From assembly GCF_029603165.1 (NCBI RefSeq), contig NZ_JAQSVC010000004.1:1-64000 (forward strand): a DNA stretch of 64,000 nucleotides, written 5' to 3'. The position numbers and the translations under genes were made by a program. The stretch is from Galbibacter pacificus. GTDB lineage: Bacteria > Bacteroidota > Bacteroidia > Flavobacteriales > Flavobacteriaceae. Positions 24,601-33,018 of this stretch are shown piece after piece (the first letter of the stretch is position 1; every line of letters starts with the position of its first letter). The notes below the pieces were generated by a model, which was not told the DNA's origin, did no database searches, and was given only the letters and a program-made list of their open reading frames with translations.

Positions 24601-24981
24601 TATAACGAGCTGAGCAATATTACAAACGAAGAAGGGCTTGAAGCCTATCAATCCCGATTAGCCGACCGCTTTGGGGAACTTCCGGAAGAAGCTGTCGATT
24701 TGTTGAATAGTGTCCGTATTAAATGGATTGCCACGCAAATGGGCCTGGAACGCATTGTATTAAAGCAAGGTAAAATGATTGGCTATTTTATATCGGACCA
24801 ACAAAGCAGTTTCTACCAAAGTCCATGCTTTAAAAATGTTTTACAATATGTACAAACACATCCAAATATTTGTAAAATTAAAGAAAAACAAACACGTAAT
24901 GGCCTGCGTTTACTAATTACTTTTGAAAGCATAAAATCTGTAAACAAAGCATTACAAGTATTAAAACCTTTTCTTGTGTAA
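21619..24981 (+). CDS. mfd: Transcription-repair coupling factor
   Basis: Mfd removes stalled RNA polymerase from damaged DNA and recruits UvrA. The 1120-residue protein has the UvrB-like N-terminal part (FYPGSYRRPYQIEE, GEFSVRGGIVDVFSF), the RNA polymerase-binding CarD-like domain from about residue 435 (GDYVTHIDHGIGRFGG), the RecG-type helicase with Walker A GDVGFGKTEVA (about 590), DEEQ and the motif VI region MRGRVGRSNKKAFCY, and the C-terminal TRCF domain. The start is GTG. Length is normal. Confidence 0.96.
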   Translation: MSTTITLSGLNQVISTYKESLQQQKLGSSVAQTQNNIYLKGLVGSSLSIIMANAFKEASLPFLAIFNDKEEAAYHLNDLEQLIGDKDVLFYPGSYRRPYQIEETDNANVLLRAEVLNRINSRKKPAIIVTYPEALFEKVVTKKELERSTLKINLNDKLSTDFINETLFEYKFKRVDFVSEPGEFSVRGGIVDVFSFSNDEPYRIEFFGDEVDSIRSFDVETQLSTEKLKKITIIPNVENKLLEEDRESFLKYTSSKTVVFLKNKELFLSKVNDLFSKAEEAFKTLSKDIKHTPPKELFCTGALLRNQLANYNTVELSKTETREENQETIAFETSPQPSFNKQFNLLIEDLNGNYKKGYQNYIVCASEQQAKRFHDIFNDVDKDVHYQTIVFSMYQGFIDHEHKIACYTDHQIFERYHKFQLKNGYSKKQAITLKELTNLEIGDYVTHIDHGIGRFGGLQKIQVEGKLQEAIKLIYGERDILYVSIHSLHKITKYNGKDGKTPKIYKLGSAAWKNLKKKTKSKVKEIAFNLIKLYAKRKTEKGFQYGPDSYLQNELEASFIYEDTPDQSKATEDVKRDMESQQPMDRLVCGDVGFGKTEVAIRAAFKAVDNGKQVAILVPTTILAFQHHKTFTERLANMPVTIDYLNRFRTAKEKKYTLERLAEGKVDIIIGTHQLVNKNVKFKDLGLLIVDEEQKFGVSVKDKLKTIKENVDVLTLTATPIPRTLQFSLMAARDLSVITTPPPNRYPIESTVIQLNEEVIRDAISYEIQRGGQVFFINNRIENIKEVAGMIQRLVPDAKIGIGHGQMDGKKLEQLMLSFMRGDFDVLVATSIIESGLDVPNANTIFINNANNFGLSDLHQMRGRVGRSNKKAFCYFITPPYSAMTDDARKRIQALEQFTELGSGFNIAMKDLEIRGAGDILGGEQSGFINEIGFDTYQKILQEAIEELKENEFSDLYDQKKEDKIYVKETQLDTDFQLLFPDDYINAITERLNLYNELSNITNEEGLEAYQSRLADRFGELPEEAVDLLNSVRIKWIATQMGLERIVLKQGKMIGYFISDQQSSFYQSPCFKNVLQYVQTHPNICKIKEKQTRNGLRLLITFESIKSVNKALQVLKPFLV

Positions 24982-25033
24982 GAAAAAGAATAACAATTAT
25001 TGCATATTTATACGACTCTAATTATATAATGTC

Positions 25034-26344
25034 ATGAAAAAATTAGTCCTATTATTTTTTGCACTCCCCTGTTTTTGCATTTCCCAACATACCATTTCTG
25101 GTACATTTGCTCCAAAAGAGCAATACAGCAAGGTTTTTTTATACAAAATCCAACCTGATGCAGAAGATTATGTCACCTATATCTCATATACCGGATTGGA
25201 TGATAAAGGAAAAATAGGCTTTTCACTTGACGAAGAAATGGAGCCCGGAATGTATCAACTTGTTTTTGGTATCCCACGTATTGCAAACCATTTTGATTTT
25301 ATTTATGATGGAAATGAAGATATTTCCTTTTCTTTTAAAGAAAAAGAAGGCGTTACTTTTTTATCTTCTGAAGAAAATATGCTTTTACAGGAATACGACA
25401 CTAGATTTAATGAAGCCAAACAGCTATTAACATCGGTATTTGCACCCGATGTATCAAAAGAAACATTTATCAATGTTTTTAATGCTATCGAGGCAGTACA
25501 GACCACATATGAAGCTAAAAGTGAGGACATGCTTGCCAATCATTTTATCAAAACGGGAAGAATCCCTATACCGGAAAAGAAAATAAGCCAAAAGGAATAT
25601 AATGCACTGGAAAAGGAAGAATTTTTTAAAAATGTAGATTTTAACGACCTGGTGCTCAAGGAATCTTTTTATCTGGTAAATATCCCCATTTCATATATTT
25701 TTAAATTTTCAAGCAAGAACGACACCCAGTCTTATATGCACAATATAGACAATGCAATGACAGCTATTGGAGACAACCCTTATGTTAAAAAGCGTGTTTT
25801 AACAAGTGTATGGAATAATGCCGTTGCGGATAAAGACATGGAAGTTGCTAATTACATATCGAACAATTACCTGGAAGAAATGTCAAAAGAACAGGGCGAC
25901 ATTAAATTGCTTGACGAAATTGCAACATATAAAAGGGCCGGCGTTGGTGCCATAGCCCCGGATTTTAATCTGGACGATGGTAGAAAACTTTCCGATTTGA
26001 ACAATGCCAAGCATTACCTTTTAATATTTTGGAGCAGTACTTGCTCACATTGCTTAAAAGAAATTCCAGAAGTAAAAAAATTCTTGGCCAATAAGGATAA
26101 ACACACACTTCAAGTAGTTGCTTTCGGCCTGGAAAATGATGAGCATCCATGGAAAGACACTATAAAAATGTACCCGGATTTTATTCAGGTCTATGGAGCG
26201 GGAAAATGGGACAATGCCACTGCCAAGGAATACAATATTACTGCTACTCCCACCTATTTTGTTTTGGATGCAGATAAAAAAATAGTTGCTAAACCCGATT
26301 CTTTAGAAGACTTGGAAAAAACAATTAATACAATCGCAAAATAG
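25034..26344 (+). CDS. TlpA/ResA-like thioredoxin-fold secreted protein
   Basis: The 436-residue protein has a signal peptide (ALPCFCISQ). A beta-rich N-terminal domain (HTISGTFAPKEQYSKVFLYK) of the type found in Bacteroidota TlpA-like proteins is followed by a helical middle part. A thioredoxin domain at about 300-436 has CSHC in the active site and the cis-Pro motif TATPTYFV. It probably acts as a periplasmic or envelope thiol-disulfide reductase. It is not clearly coupled to mfd, 52 bp upstream. Confidence 0.85.
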   Translation: MKKLVLLFFALPCFCISQHTISGTFAPKEQYSKVFLYKIQPDAEDYVTYISYTGLDDKGKIGFSLDEEMEPGMYQLVFGIPRIANHFDFIYDGNEDISFSFKEKEGVTFLSSEENMLLQEYDTRFNEAKQLLTSVFAPDVSKETFINVFNAIEAVQTTYEAKSEDMLANHFIKTGRIPIPEKKISQKEYNALEKEEFFKNVDFNDLVLKESFYLVNIPISYIFKFSSKNDTQSYMHNIDNAMTAIGDNPYVKKRVLTSVWNNAVADKDMEVANYISNNYLEEMSKEQGDIKLLDEIATYKRAGVGAIAPDFNLDDGRKLSDLNNAKHYLLIFWSSTCSHCLKEIPEVKKFLANKDKHTLQVVAFGLENDEHPWKDTIKMYPDFIQVYGAGKWDNATAKEYNITATPTYFVLDADKKIVAKPDSLEDLEKTINTIAK

Positions 26345-26348
26345 GCTT

Positions 26349-27008
26349 CTAAAGCCCTTTAAGGTCTTTTATTACTTTAAAAGCAATGTCTATTTGGTCT
26401 TCCCCAACTATAATGGTAAACTCGTTGGTGGTAGATATTACCTCGTGTAGAATAATGCCTTCCCAAGCCAAGCGTTGAAAAATAAAATAATAAATCCCCG
26501 GAATAATAACATTTTCTTCGGGCAATTTTACACTTATAGAAGAAAGCTTATCTACTTTTTGGGTAAGTTTTTCGTCTTTAAAAATATTTTCAACAATATC
26601 GTTCATGGAGTTGCTTACCACAATATTGGTCTCGTTAACCCCTCGGGAAGAAGTATAAAATACATCTTTGTTATCGTTAATCTCTTGTAACAATCTTGCC
26701 TGTTTGTTCAAGATCGTATCGGATATTAAAAAGGTATAATCACTCAAGGAAGACCGCACAGTTATCTCACCAATATTTTTAAGCACTTTTAAAATTCGGT
26801 GGGTGGCCCTAAATTCCAGTTCAGAAGAAAGGCGTTTTAATGCCATTACAATGGCCCCGTTGCGAACGTCTTTACCGAGCTGTTCTTCAATTTCTGGTTT
26901 AATGTTCCTGGAAAGCGATGTAAGATTTATAATTCCTTGGGCCAGCGCACTTTGTAAAAATGGCTTTGATTTAATGTAGTTTTCTACAACAGACGATATT
27001 GTTTTCAT
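26349..27008 (-). CDS. ACT-domain protein conserved in Bacteroidota
   Basis: The 219-residue protein is often annotated as an aspartate kinase homologue but lacks the kinase domain. A helical N-terminal part contains a winged-helix-like stretch (DVRNGAIVMALKRLS). Two ACT-like beta-alpha-beta units follow (about 75-140 and 150-217: KLPEENVIIPGIYYFIFQRLAWEG, HEVISTTNEFTIIVGEDQID). ACT domains usually bind amino acids, so a regulatory role is likely; the ligand is unknown. It converges with the thioredoxin-like gene, 4 bp apart. Confidence 0.75.
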   Translation of the reverse strand: MKTISSVVENYIKSKPFLQSALAQGIINLTSLSRNIKPEIEEQLGKDVRNGAIVMALKRLSSELEFRATHRILKVLKNIGEITVRSSLSDYTFLISDTILNKQARLLQEINDNKDVFYTSSRGVNETNIVVSNSMNDIVENIFKDEKLTQKVDKLSSISVKLPEENVIIPGIYYFIFQRLAWEGIILHEVISTTNEFTIIVGEDQIDIAFKVIKDLKGL

Positions 27009-27102
27009 TGTTGGTCTTTGGTTTGGTTTTTAGGAGCGATAAAAGTAAGTTATCTTTTTCTTAAAAGCAAAAAATAAAACGAAATGTTTTATTTATAACA
27101 AT

Positions 27103-27460
27103 TCAAAAATAATAAAAAGCATCAGGAATATGTTTAATATCATACATTTCTTTGCTTTTAATAACCGCCACAATATCAAAACGGACCTCATAATCCAAAT
27201 CGTTTTCAACAATATAATGGTTCATGACCTTTACCATGAGCTTGATTTTCTTCTTATTTACAAAACTTTGGGGGTCTCCATAAAACAGTCAACTTCTGGC
27301 CTTAACTCCTATCCCCACCAGAAAATCTTTGTCAAGGGCAATAATATCTACTTCGGCATTGTCAAACCTATAATTTGTTCATAAAATATCGTACCCTTTT
27401 TTTTAAGGAGTTCAACAGCCATTTTTTCAGCTTTTTTCCAAATTCATTATGTTCGGCCAC
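27103..27460 (-). pseudogene. yraN: Decayed yraN (UPF0102 nuclease-like) gene
   Basis: Reading the minus strand from GTG at 27460 gives AEHNEFGKK. After a lost G the frame moves to AEKMAVELLKKK, and after the A8 run it moves again to GYDIL, an in-frame TGA, TNYRFDNAEVDIIALDKDF, ARS, a second TGA, then GDPQSFVNKKKIKLMVK and a normal tail ending FYYF at TGA (27103-27105). This follows YraN from end to end, including the NAEVDIIA motif. There are two frameshifts and two in-frame stops. Decay is recent enough that the protein remains readable. YraN is related to restriction-type nucleases and its role is uncertain. Confidence 0.88.
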
Positions 27461-27683
27461 GAAAACAATATCCGCTATTTTAGCGTTAATAATTATTATT
27501 TATAGAATTCCCGCTTAAAAAACGAAATAACTTCAAGTTTTTCAGCATATTAGGTAAAAAAATATATCCGCACAAATACATATTTTGTACATTTATCGGT
27601 AATCCTTATTTATAGCTACTTACGTATATAAACAAAGGGGAAACCCAAACAAAACCAACTTAACACCCAAAAACCTAACAAAA
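27461..27683 (+). other. Non-coding spacer before the DUF1800 gene
   Basis: No gene is seen. A small hairpin CGCTA-TTT-TAGCG lies near 27473. The AT-rich stretch around 27570 (TATTTTG) resembles, but does not match, a -7 element, and an A-rich leader precedes the ATG at 27684. Confidence 0.4.
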
Positions 27684-29129
27684 ATGCTGGCAAAAACCAA
27701 TTGTAATACAGCCACGCTCTCCCCATATTCCAATCCTTTGGGCGAAAAGGATGTCTTACATTTATACAGAAGGGCCGGTTTTGGACTTTCATACAACAAC
27801 ATACAAAACCAAACAGGAAAATCGGCAGCGCAATTGGCTACCGAAATTGTTACCGAAGCCATTAACTTGGCCACTACCGATGCCCCAGAATGGGCAACAT
27901 GGGACAATACCTTTTACCCTGAGGAAGACGGGGAAATTAAACGAGGCCATATTAACGAGTGGAAAAACACCTATGTTAATCAGTTAAGGGGCAATAACCT
28001 TAGGGACCGTCTAAGTTTTTTCTGGCACAACCATTTTGTTACCGAACTTAAAGAGTACAATTGCCCGTCGTACTTATATGGATATTTTAATTTATTACAG
28101 CTGCATGCGGTAGGAAACTTTAAAACATTTGTTCATGATATCGGTATTGACTACGCCATGCTTACTTATTTAAATGGCGACCGAAGCGGTAAGGGTAACC
28201 CCAACGAAAACTATGCCCGTGAACTCTACGAGCTCTTTACCATGGGTGAAGGAATTGGTTATACCGAAGAAGATATAAAGGAAACGGCCCGAGCCTTAAC
28301 GGGCTATACCAATCGTAACGAAGGCTGTGGAGAAATAATATTTAACCCCGATGCTTTTGACGATACTACCAAAACCATCTTTGGGCAAACCGGATCTTGG
28401 GTATATAGCGATATTATAGACATCCTTTTTGAGCAGCGCCCCAATGAAGTTGCCAATTTTATCTGCGGAAAGCTGTACGAGTTCTTTGTAAATCCTCTAC
28501 AAATACCCGAAATAACCCAAGAGTTGGCCAATACCTTTATTGACAACGATTTTGAATTGGCTCCGGTACTCATACAACTTTTCTCCAGCGAGCATTTTTT
28601 TGATGAAGAAGCCCGCGGTGTCATCATTAAAAGTCATTATGATGTTTTCCTGAATTTTGTAAATGAAAGCGGATTTTCCATCAACGACGATCTATTGATG
28701 AGCGGAGTTAATATTTGTGGGATGATAGGCCAGGAAATATTCAATCCTGTTGATGTAGCGGGATGGCAGCGTGACCGCGATTGGATTGGTCCAAATACCA
28801 TGATTGGAAGGTGGAAAATGTTGGAGTTTTACTTAAACGATGTTTTCGGTATGGACGAAGAACAGTTTGCAAATTTTGCCATGGACATTGCCGGCGGCCC
28901 CGGAAATACAGATCCCGAAGATATTACCCGACAAATTGTAGATTGGTTTTTGCCATTGGGACTGCATACCCCGGAAGATTACAATATTTGCATCGATGTT
29001 TTTAAGAGCAATGTCCCTCAAAATTATTACGATGAAGGAAATTGGAACTTATTAAGCTCTTATGCTTCTACGCAGGTCTTTCAACTTTTACAGCACCTCA
29101 TCAAACAACCAGAATTTCAACTTAAATAA
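27684..29129 (+). CDS. DUF1800 family protein
   Basis: The 481-residue protein shows the DUF1800 hallmarks: LHLYRRAGFG at the N-terminus, LRDRLSFFWHNHFVTE, and NPNENYARELYELFTMG followed by YTEEDIKETARALTGY. No signal peptide is visible. DUF1800 genes are nearly always followed by a DUF1501 gene, as here; the pair is thought to act together outside the cytoplasm, but the reaction is unknown. The stop is 7 bp before the DUF1501 start. Confidence 0.92.
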   Translation: MLAKTNCNTATLSPYSNPLGEKDVLHLYRRAGFGLSYNNIQNQTGKSAAQLATEIVTEAINLATTDAPEWATWDNTFYPEEDGEIKRGHINEWKNTYVNQLRGNNLRDRLSFFWHNHFVTELKEYNCPSYLYGYFNLLQLHAVGNFKTFVHDIGIDYAMLTYLNGDRSGKGNPNENYARELYELFTMGEGIGYTEEDIKETARALTGYTNRNEGCGEIIFNPDAFDDTTKTIFGQTGSWVYSDIIDILFEQRPNEVANFICGKLYEFFVNPLQIPEITQELANTFIDNDFELAPVLIQLFSSEHFFDEEARGVIIKSHYDVFLNFVNESGFSINDDLLMSGVNICGMIGQEIFNPVDVAGWQRDRDWIGPNTMIGRWKMLEFYLNDVFGMDEEQFANFAMDIAGGPGNTDPEDITRQIVDWFLPLGLHTPEDYNICIDVFKSNVPQNYYDEGNWNLLSSYASTQVFQLLQHLIKQPEFQLK

Positions 29130-29136
29130 CCAAGCT

Positions 29137-30813
29137 ATGTGCAATCATCACTATACTCCTTTCAACAATAAAGCAAAACATGACGAAGAGCACGAAAAAT
29201 GGTCACGTCGGTCTTTTTTGCAGGCACTAGGTTTGGCCGGCTCTGGATCGATGCTATTAGGGGGCAATATTTTATCGGCCTCCTCTCCGTCTCCTTTAAC
29301 CGCAGCTCTGGCTGCATCAGAAAACGATAATATTCTTATCCTGATTAGGCTCAACGGTGGAAATGACGGATTAAACACTATTGTTCCGGTATACGATTTT
29401 GACACCTATGCAAATTACAGGCCTAAAATCCACATTCCCTTTAACAATCTAACCCGCCTCAACGACGATTTTTATATTCCAAAATACATGGATTCACTAC
29501 AAACGTTATGGGGCAACGGCGGAATGAAGGTAATTCACGGCGTGGGCTACGAAAACCATAACATGTCGCATTTCAGTTCTTCGGATATTTTTGCTTCAAC
29601 AGATTTGGAAAACCATACAAATACGGGGTGGATGGGCCGCTATTTCGATAATCATGAAGATTTTTCCAATTATCTGTTAAACCCTCCAACAGATCCGGCG
29701 GCCATTCAAGTAGGGAATATCGGAAACCTAATTTTTCAAGGCGAAGATGTAAACTACGCCTTTACCATAAACAACGTTACAGAACTGGAAAGAATTGCAG
29801 AGGAAGGTGTTGTGCACAGCCTTCACGACCTTATTCCAGAATGTACTTACGAAGAACAGCTATATTTTTTAAGGGGCACCGCCAACACCACTTATGAATA
29901 TTCCGGTATAATTTCCGATGCTTTTAAAGCGGCATCCAATTCGGTTGAATATCCCGAAGGTTCACTTGCCCGACAATTGGCAACTGTAGCCAGATTGATT
30001 AAAGGCGGGCTAGGCACAAAAATATACATGGTAAGCCTAAGTGGCTTTGATACGCATTCTGCACAACCGGAACGCCATCAAAAATTAATGACAGAAATTG
30101 CAAATTCGGCAGACAGTTTTTTTAAAGATCTGGAAGCAGGCGGACACCACAAAAGAGTGCTTACCATGACTTTTTCAGAATTCGGAAGAAGGGTTTACGA
30201 AAACGGATCGTTTGGCACCGACCACGGTACAGCCGCGCCCATGCTACTTTTTGGACCTGGAATGGAAAGTCAGGGCTTTATTGGGGAGCATCCCGATTTA
30301 AACAATTTAATTAGAGGCGGGAACTTGCAAAATTCCATTGATTTTAGAGATGTTTATGCCTCCATTATGGCCGAGTGGCTTTGTATTGATGCTACTTTGG
30401 TAAGCGCCGCATTAAACGGACGGGCCTCTACCCTGCTCGGGATGGGAATGCCATGTTCTAACGAAGACAACACCGTTATAGAAGGCGAACCGCCAATTGC
30501 AGATGGCGGTAACGAACCCGAAGTTGAAGAGCCCATTGAAGAAGAAATAACAAATTTTGACCATTTCCCTTCTTATGGTGATGGCAAAAATGTATTTATA
30601 AACTATTCTGTACCAAATGCATCACACGTGGTCATTAAGCTTTACAATATCCTTGGGCAAGATTTGGGCACCCTTAAAAACGAAATGTCGCTAGAAGGTA
30701 AATTTAAGGTCAATATTAAAGAAAATACCAATAACAGACTGAGTCGCGGGCAGTATATTTACAGCATTTCATACAACGGAAAAATCTATAGCAAATCAGT
30801 AATTTTGAGCTAA
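29137..30813 (+). CDS. DUF1501 family protein with Tat-like signal and T9SS sorting domain
   Basis: The start at 29137 (MCNHHYTPFN) is chosen over an in-frame start 75 bases upstream that lies inside the DUF1800 gene. The 558-residue protein carries a twin-arginine motif (WSRRSFLQALGLAGSG). The sulfatase/phosphatase-like DUF1501 core follows, with LIRLNGGNDGLNT, GYENHNMSHFSSSD, SGFDTHSAQPERH, FSEFGRRVYEN and GTDHGTAAPM. A linker of Glu and Pro and a type A C-terminal sorting domain (about 485-558: VVIKLYNILGQDLGTL, LSRGQYIYSI, SKSVILS) complete it. It is therefore likely exported by type IX secretion. Confidence 0.9.
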   Translation: MCNHHYTPFNNKAKHDEEHEKWSRRSFLQALGLAGSGSMLLGGNILSASSPSPLTAALAASENDNILILIRLNGGNDGLNTIVPVYDFDTYANYRPKIHIPFNNLTRLNDDFYIPKYMDSLQTLWGNGGMKVIHGVGYENHNMSHFSSSDIFASTDLENHTNTGWMGRYFDNHEDFSNYLLNPPTDPAAIQVGNIGNLIFQGEDVNYAFTINNVTELERIAEEGVVHSLHDLIPECTYEEQLYFLRGTANTTYEYSGIISDAFKAASNSVEYPEGSLARQLATVARLIKGGLGTKIYMVSLSGFDTHSAQPERHQKLMTEIANSADSFFKDLEAGGHHKRVLTMTFSEFGRRVYENGSFGTDHGTAAPMLLFGPGMESQGFIGEHPDLNNLIRGGNLQNSIDFRDVYASIMAEWLCIDATLVSAALNGRASTLLGMGMPCSNEDNTVIEGEPPIADGGNEPEVEEPIEEEITNFDHFPSYGDGKNVFINYSVPNASHVVIKLYNILGQDLGTLKNEMSLEGKFKVNIKENTNNRLSRGQYIYSISYNGKIYSKSVILS

Positions 30814-30870
30814 CGTCCGGGACTGTTTAAAACCTTGTGATATTTAGCTTTAAACTCTGTTGAAATTGAT

Positions 30871-30878
30871 TATTTTTG
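30871..30878 (+). promoter_or_regulatory. -7 promoter element of metG
   Basis: TATTTTTG matches TAnnTTTG exactly, 18 bp before the metG start. No TTG sits at the expected -33 distance, so only the -7 part is supported. Confidence 0.5.
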
Positions 30879-30896
30879 TGACTTGAATAAATTTTG

Positions 30897-32996
30897 ATGA
30901 TGTCACAGAAATACAACGATACACCCCAAAACAAAAATAGATTTACCATTACGGCGGCCCTACCATATACAAATGGGCCTATACATATTGGACATTTAGC
31001 AGGCGTATATGTTCCGGCAGATATTTATGCCCGATATTTAAGATTAAAAGGAAAAGATGTAGCCTTTATCTGCGGAAGCGACGAGCATGGCGTTGCTATT
31101 CCCATGAAAGCAAAAAAAGAAGGTGTCTCGCCTCAGGAAATAATAGACAAATATCACGGAATTATAAAAAAATCGTTTGAGGATTTTGGAATCTCCTTTG
31201 ATAATTATTCCCGTACTTCTGCTAAAATTCATCATAAAACAGCCTCCGACTTCTTTAAGAAAATGTATGAAGAAGATAAATTTATTGAAGAAGTTACCGA
31301 ACAGTTATACGATGAAGAAGCCCAACAATTTCTTGCCGACCGCTTTGTAACCGGAACTTGCCCTAAATGTGGGCACGATAGCGCTTATGGTGATCAATGT
31401 GAAAATTGCGGAAGCTCCTTAAACGCAACAGATCTTATAAATCCAAAATCTACCATTACAGGTTCTGTTCCTATTTTAAAAGAAACAAAACATTGGTTTT
31501 TGCCACTCGATAAATACGACGGATTTTTACGCGAATGGATTATTAAAGGGCATAAAAGCGATTGGAAACCCAACGTGTATGGCCAGGTAAAAAGCTGGAT
31601 AGACGAAGGCTTAAAACCCCGCGCCGTAACAAGAGATCTAGATTGGGGCATCCCGGTGCCGGTAAAAGGTGGCGAAGGAAAAGTATTGTACGTTTGGTTC
31701 GACGCCCCGATTGGCTATATCTCTTCCACAAAAGAATGGGCAAAAAGAGAAGGAAAAGACTGGGAACCTTATTGGAAAGATTCACGTTTAATCCATTTTA
31801 TCGGAAAAGACAATATTGTTTTTCATTGCATTATATTTCCTTCCATGTTACAAGCGCACGGAGATTATATTTTACCGGAGAATGTTCCCGCTAACGAATT
31901 TTTAAATTTGGAAGGCAACAAGCTTTCAACTTCTAAAAACTGGGCCGTTTGGCTGCATGAATATTTAGAGGATTTTCCTGAAAAACAGGATGCTTTAAGA
32001 TATACACTTACCGCCAATGCCCCCGAAACCAAGGACAACGATTTTACTTGGAAAGACTTTCAATCCCGCAATAATAACGAGTTGGTGGCCATTTTTGGCA
32101 ACTTCATCAACCGTGTCGTGGTTTTAACCCATAAATATTACAATGGAGAAATTCCCAAGCCAGCTGCTTTTTCTGAAATTGACAAACAAACCCTTTCAGA
32201 ACTAAAAAAATACCCCCGTATTTTATCGGCTTCCATAGAAAAATACCGTTTCAGGGAAGCCTCGCAAGAATTGATGAACCTTGCCAGGCTCGGCAATAAA
32301 TACCTGGCCGATGAAGAACCATGGAAGGTAATAAAACAAGACGAAGAACGGGTTAAAACCGTTATGTACATTGCCTTGCAAATAGCTTCTACATTGGCTG
32401 TTTTAAGCGAGCCTTTCTTACCGTTTACTTCAGAAAAACTAAAAGATATCCTTGCTTTTAATACATTGGACAAGGCTCCGTTATGGAACGATATTGCCGA
32501 AGAAAATATTTTATTGCCGGCGGCACATACCATTAACAAAGCCGAATTGTTATTCACTAAAATAGAAGACGGGGAAATACAGAAACAATTAGACAAATTG
32601 GAAGCTACCAAAAAAGAGAACAAAGCCGCAAACGAAGCAAATACACCTAAAACAGAGCCACAAAAGGAAACCATTACTTACGACGATTTTGTAAAGCTCG
32701 ACATCCGTACAGGAACCATTTTGGAAGCCGAAAAAATGCCAAAAGCCGATAAATTGCTGGTGCTAAAAGTCGATACCGGAATTGATACGAGAACTATTGT
32801 TTCCGGTATTGCAAAAGATTTTAAAGCACAAGACATTGTTGGTAAGAGAGTAACTGTTTTGGTAAACCTTGCGCCTAGAAAACTACGTGGCGTTATGAGC
32901 GAGGGAATGATATTGATGACCGAAAACAACGACGGAAAAATTGTATTTATCAACCCAGACGAAGACCAAGTAGGCAATGGAAAATTAATCAGCTAA
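30897..32996 (+). CDS. metG: Methionyl-tRNA synthetase with C-terminal tRNA-binding domain
   Basis: MetG charges tRNA-Met. The protein (699 residues from the first of two adjacent ATG codons) has the class I signature as HIGH in [11 protein letters not shown] and the KMSKS-type loop as KLSTSKNW. The zinc knuckle is [18 protein letters not shown]. The anticodon-binding domain is followed by a Lys/Glu-rich linker and a C-terminal EMAP/CsaA-like domain ([20 protein letters not shown]) used for dimerisation. ATG at 30897 or 30900 could be used. Confidence 0.96.
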   Translation: MMSQKYNDTPQNKNRFTITAALPYTNGPIHIGHLAGVYVPADIYARYLRLKGKDVAFICGSDEHGVAIPMKAKKEGVSPQEIIDKYHGIIKKSFEDFGISFDNYSRTSAKIHHKTASDFFKKMYEEDKFIEEVTEQLYDEEAQQFLADRFVTGTCPKCGHDSAYGDQCENCGSSLNATDLINPKSTITGSVPILKETKHWFLPLDKYDGFLREWIIKGHKSDWKPNVYGQVKSWIDEGLKPRAVTRDLDWGIPVPVKGGEGKVLYVWFDAPIGYISSTKEWAKREGKDWEPYWKDSRLIHFIGKDNIVFHCIIFPSMLQAHGDYILPENVPANEFLNLEGNKLSTSKNWAVWLHEYLEDFPEKQDALRYTLTANAPETKDNDFTWKDFQSRNNNELVAIFGNFINRVVVLTHKYYNGEIPKPAAFSEIDKQTLSELKKYPRILSASIEKYRFREASQELMNLARLGNKYLADEEPWKVIKQDEERVKTVMYIALQIASTLAVLSEPFLPFTSEKLKDILAFNTLDKAPLWNDIAEENILLPAAHTINKAELLFTKIEDGEIQKQLDKLEATKKENKAANEANTPKTEPQKETITYDDFVKLDIRTGTILEAEKMPKADKLLVLKVDTGIDTRTIVSGIAKDFKAQDIVGKRVTVLVNLAPRKLRGVMSEGMILMTENNDGKIVFINPDEDQVGNGKLIS

Positions 32997-33018
32997 ATCA
33001 AAACGGTTTAAAACAATC

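Noticed and set aside
26344-26365. Terminator between the thioredoxin-like and ACT-domain genes
   Set aside because: GGCTT/AAGCC is only a 5-bp stem without a T-tract and overlaps a gene end.
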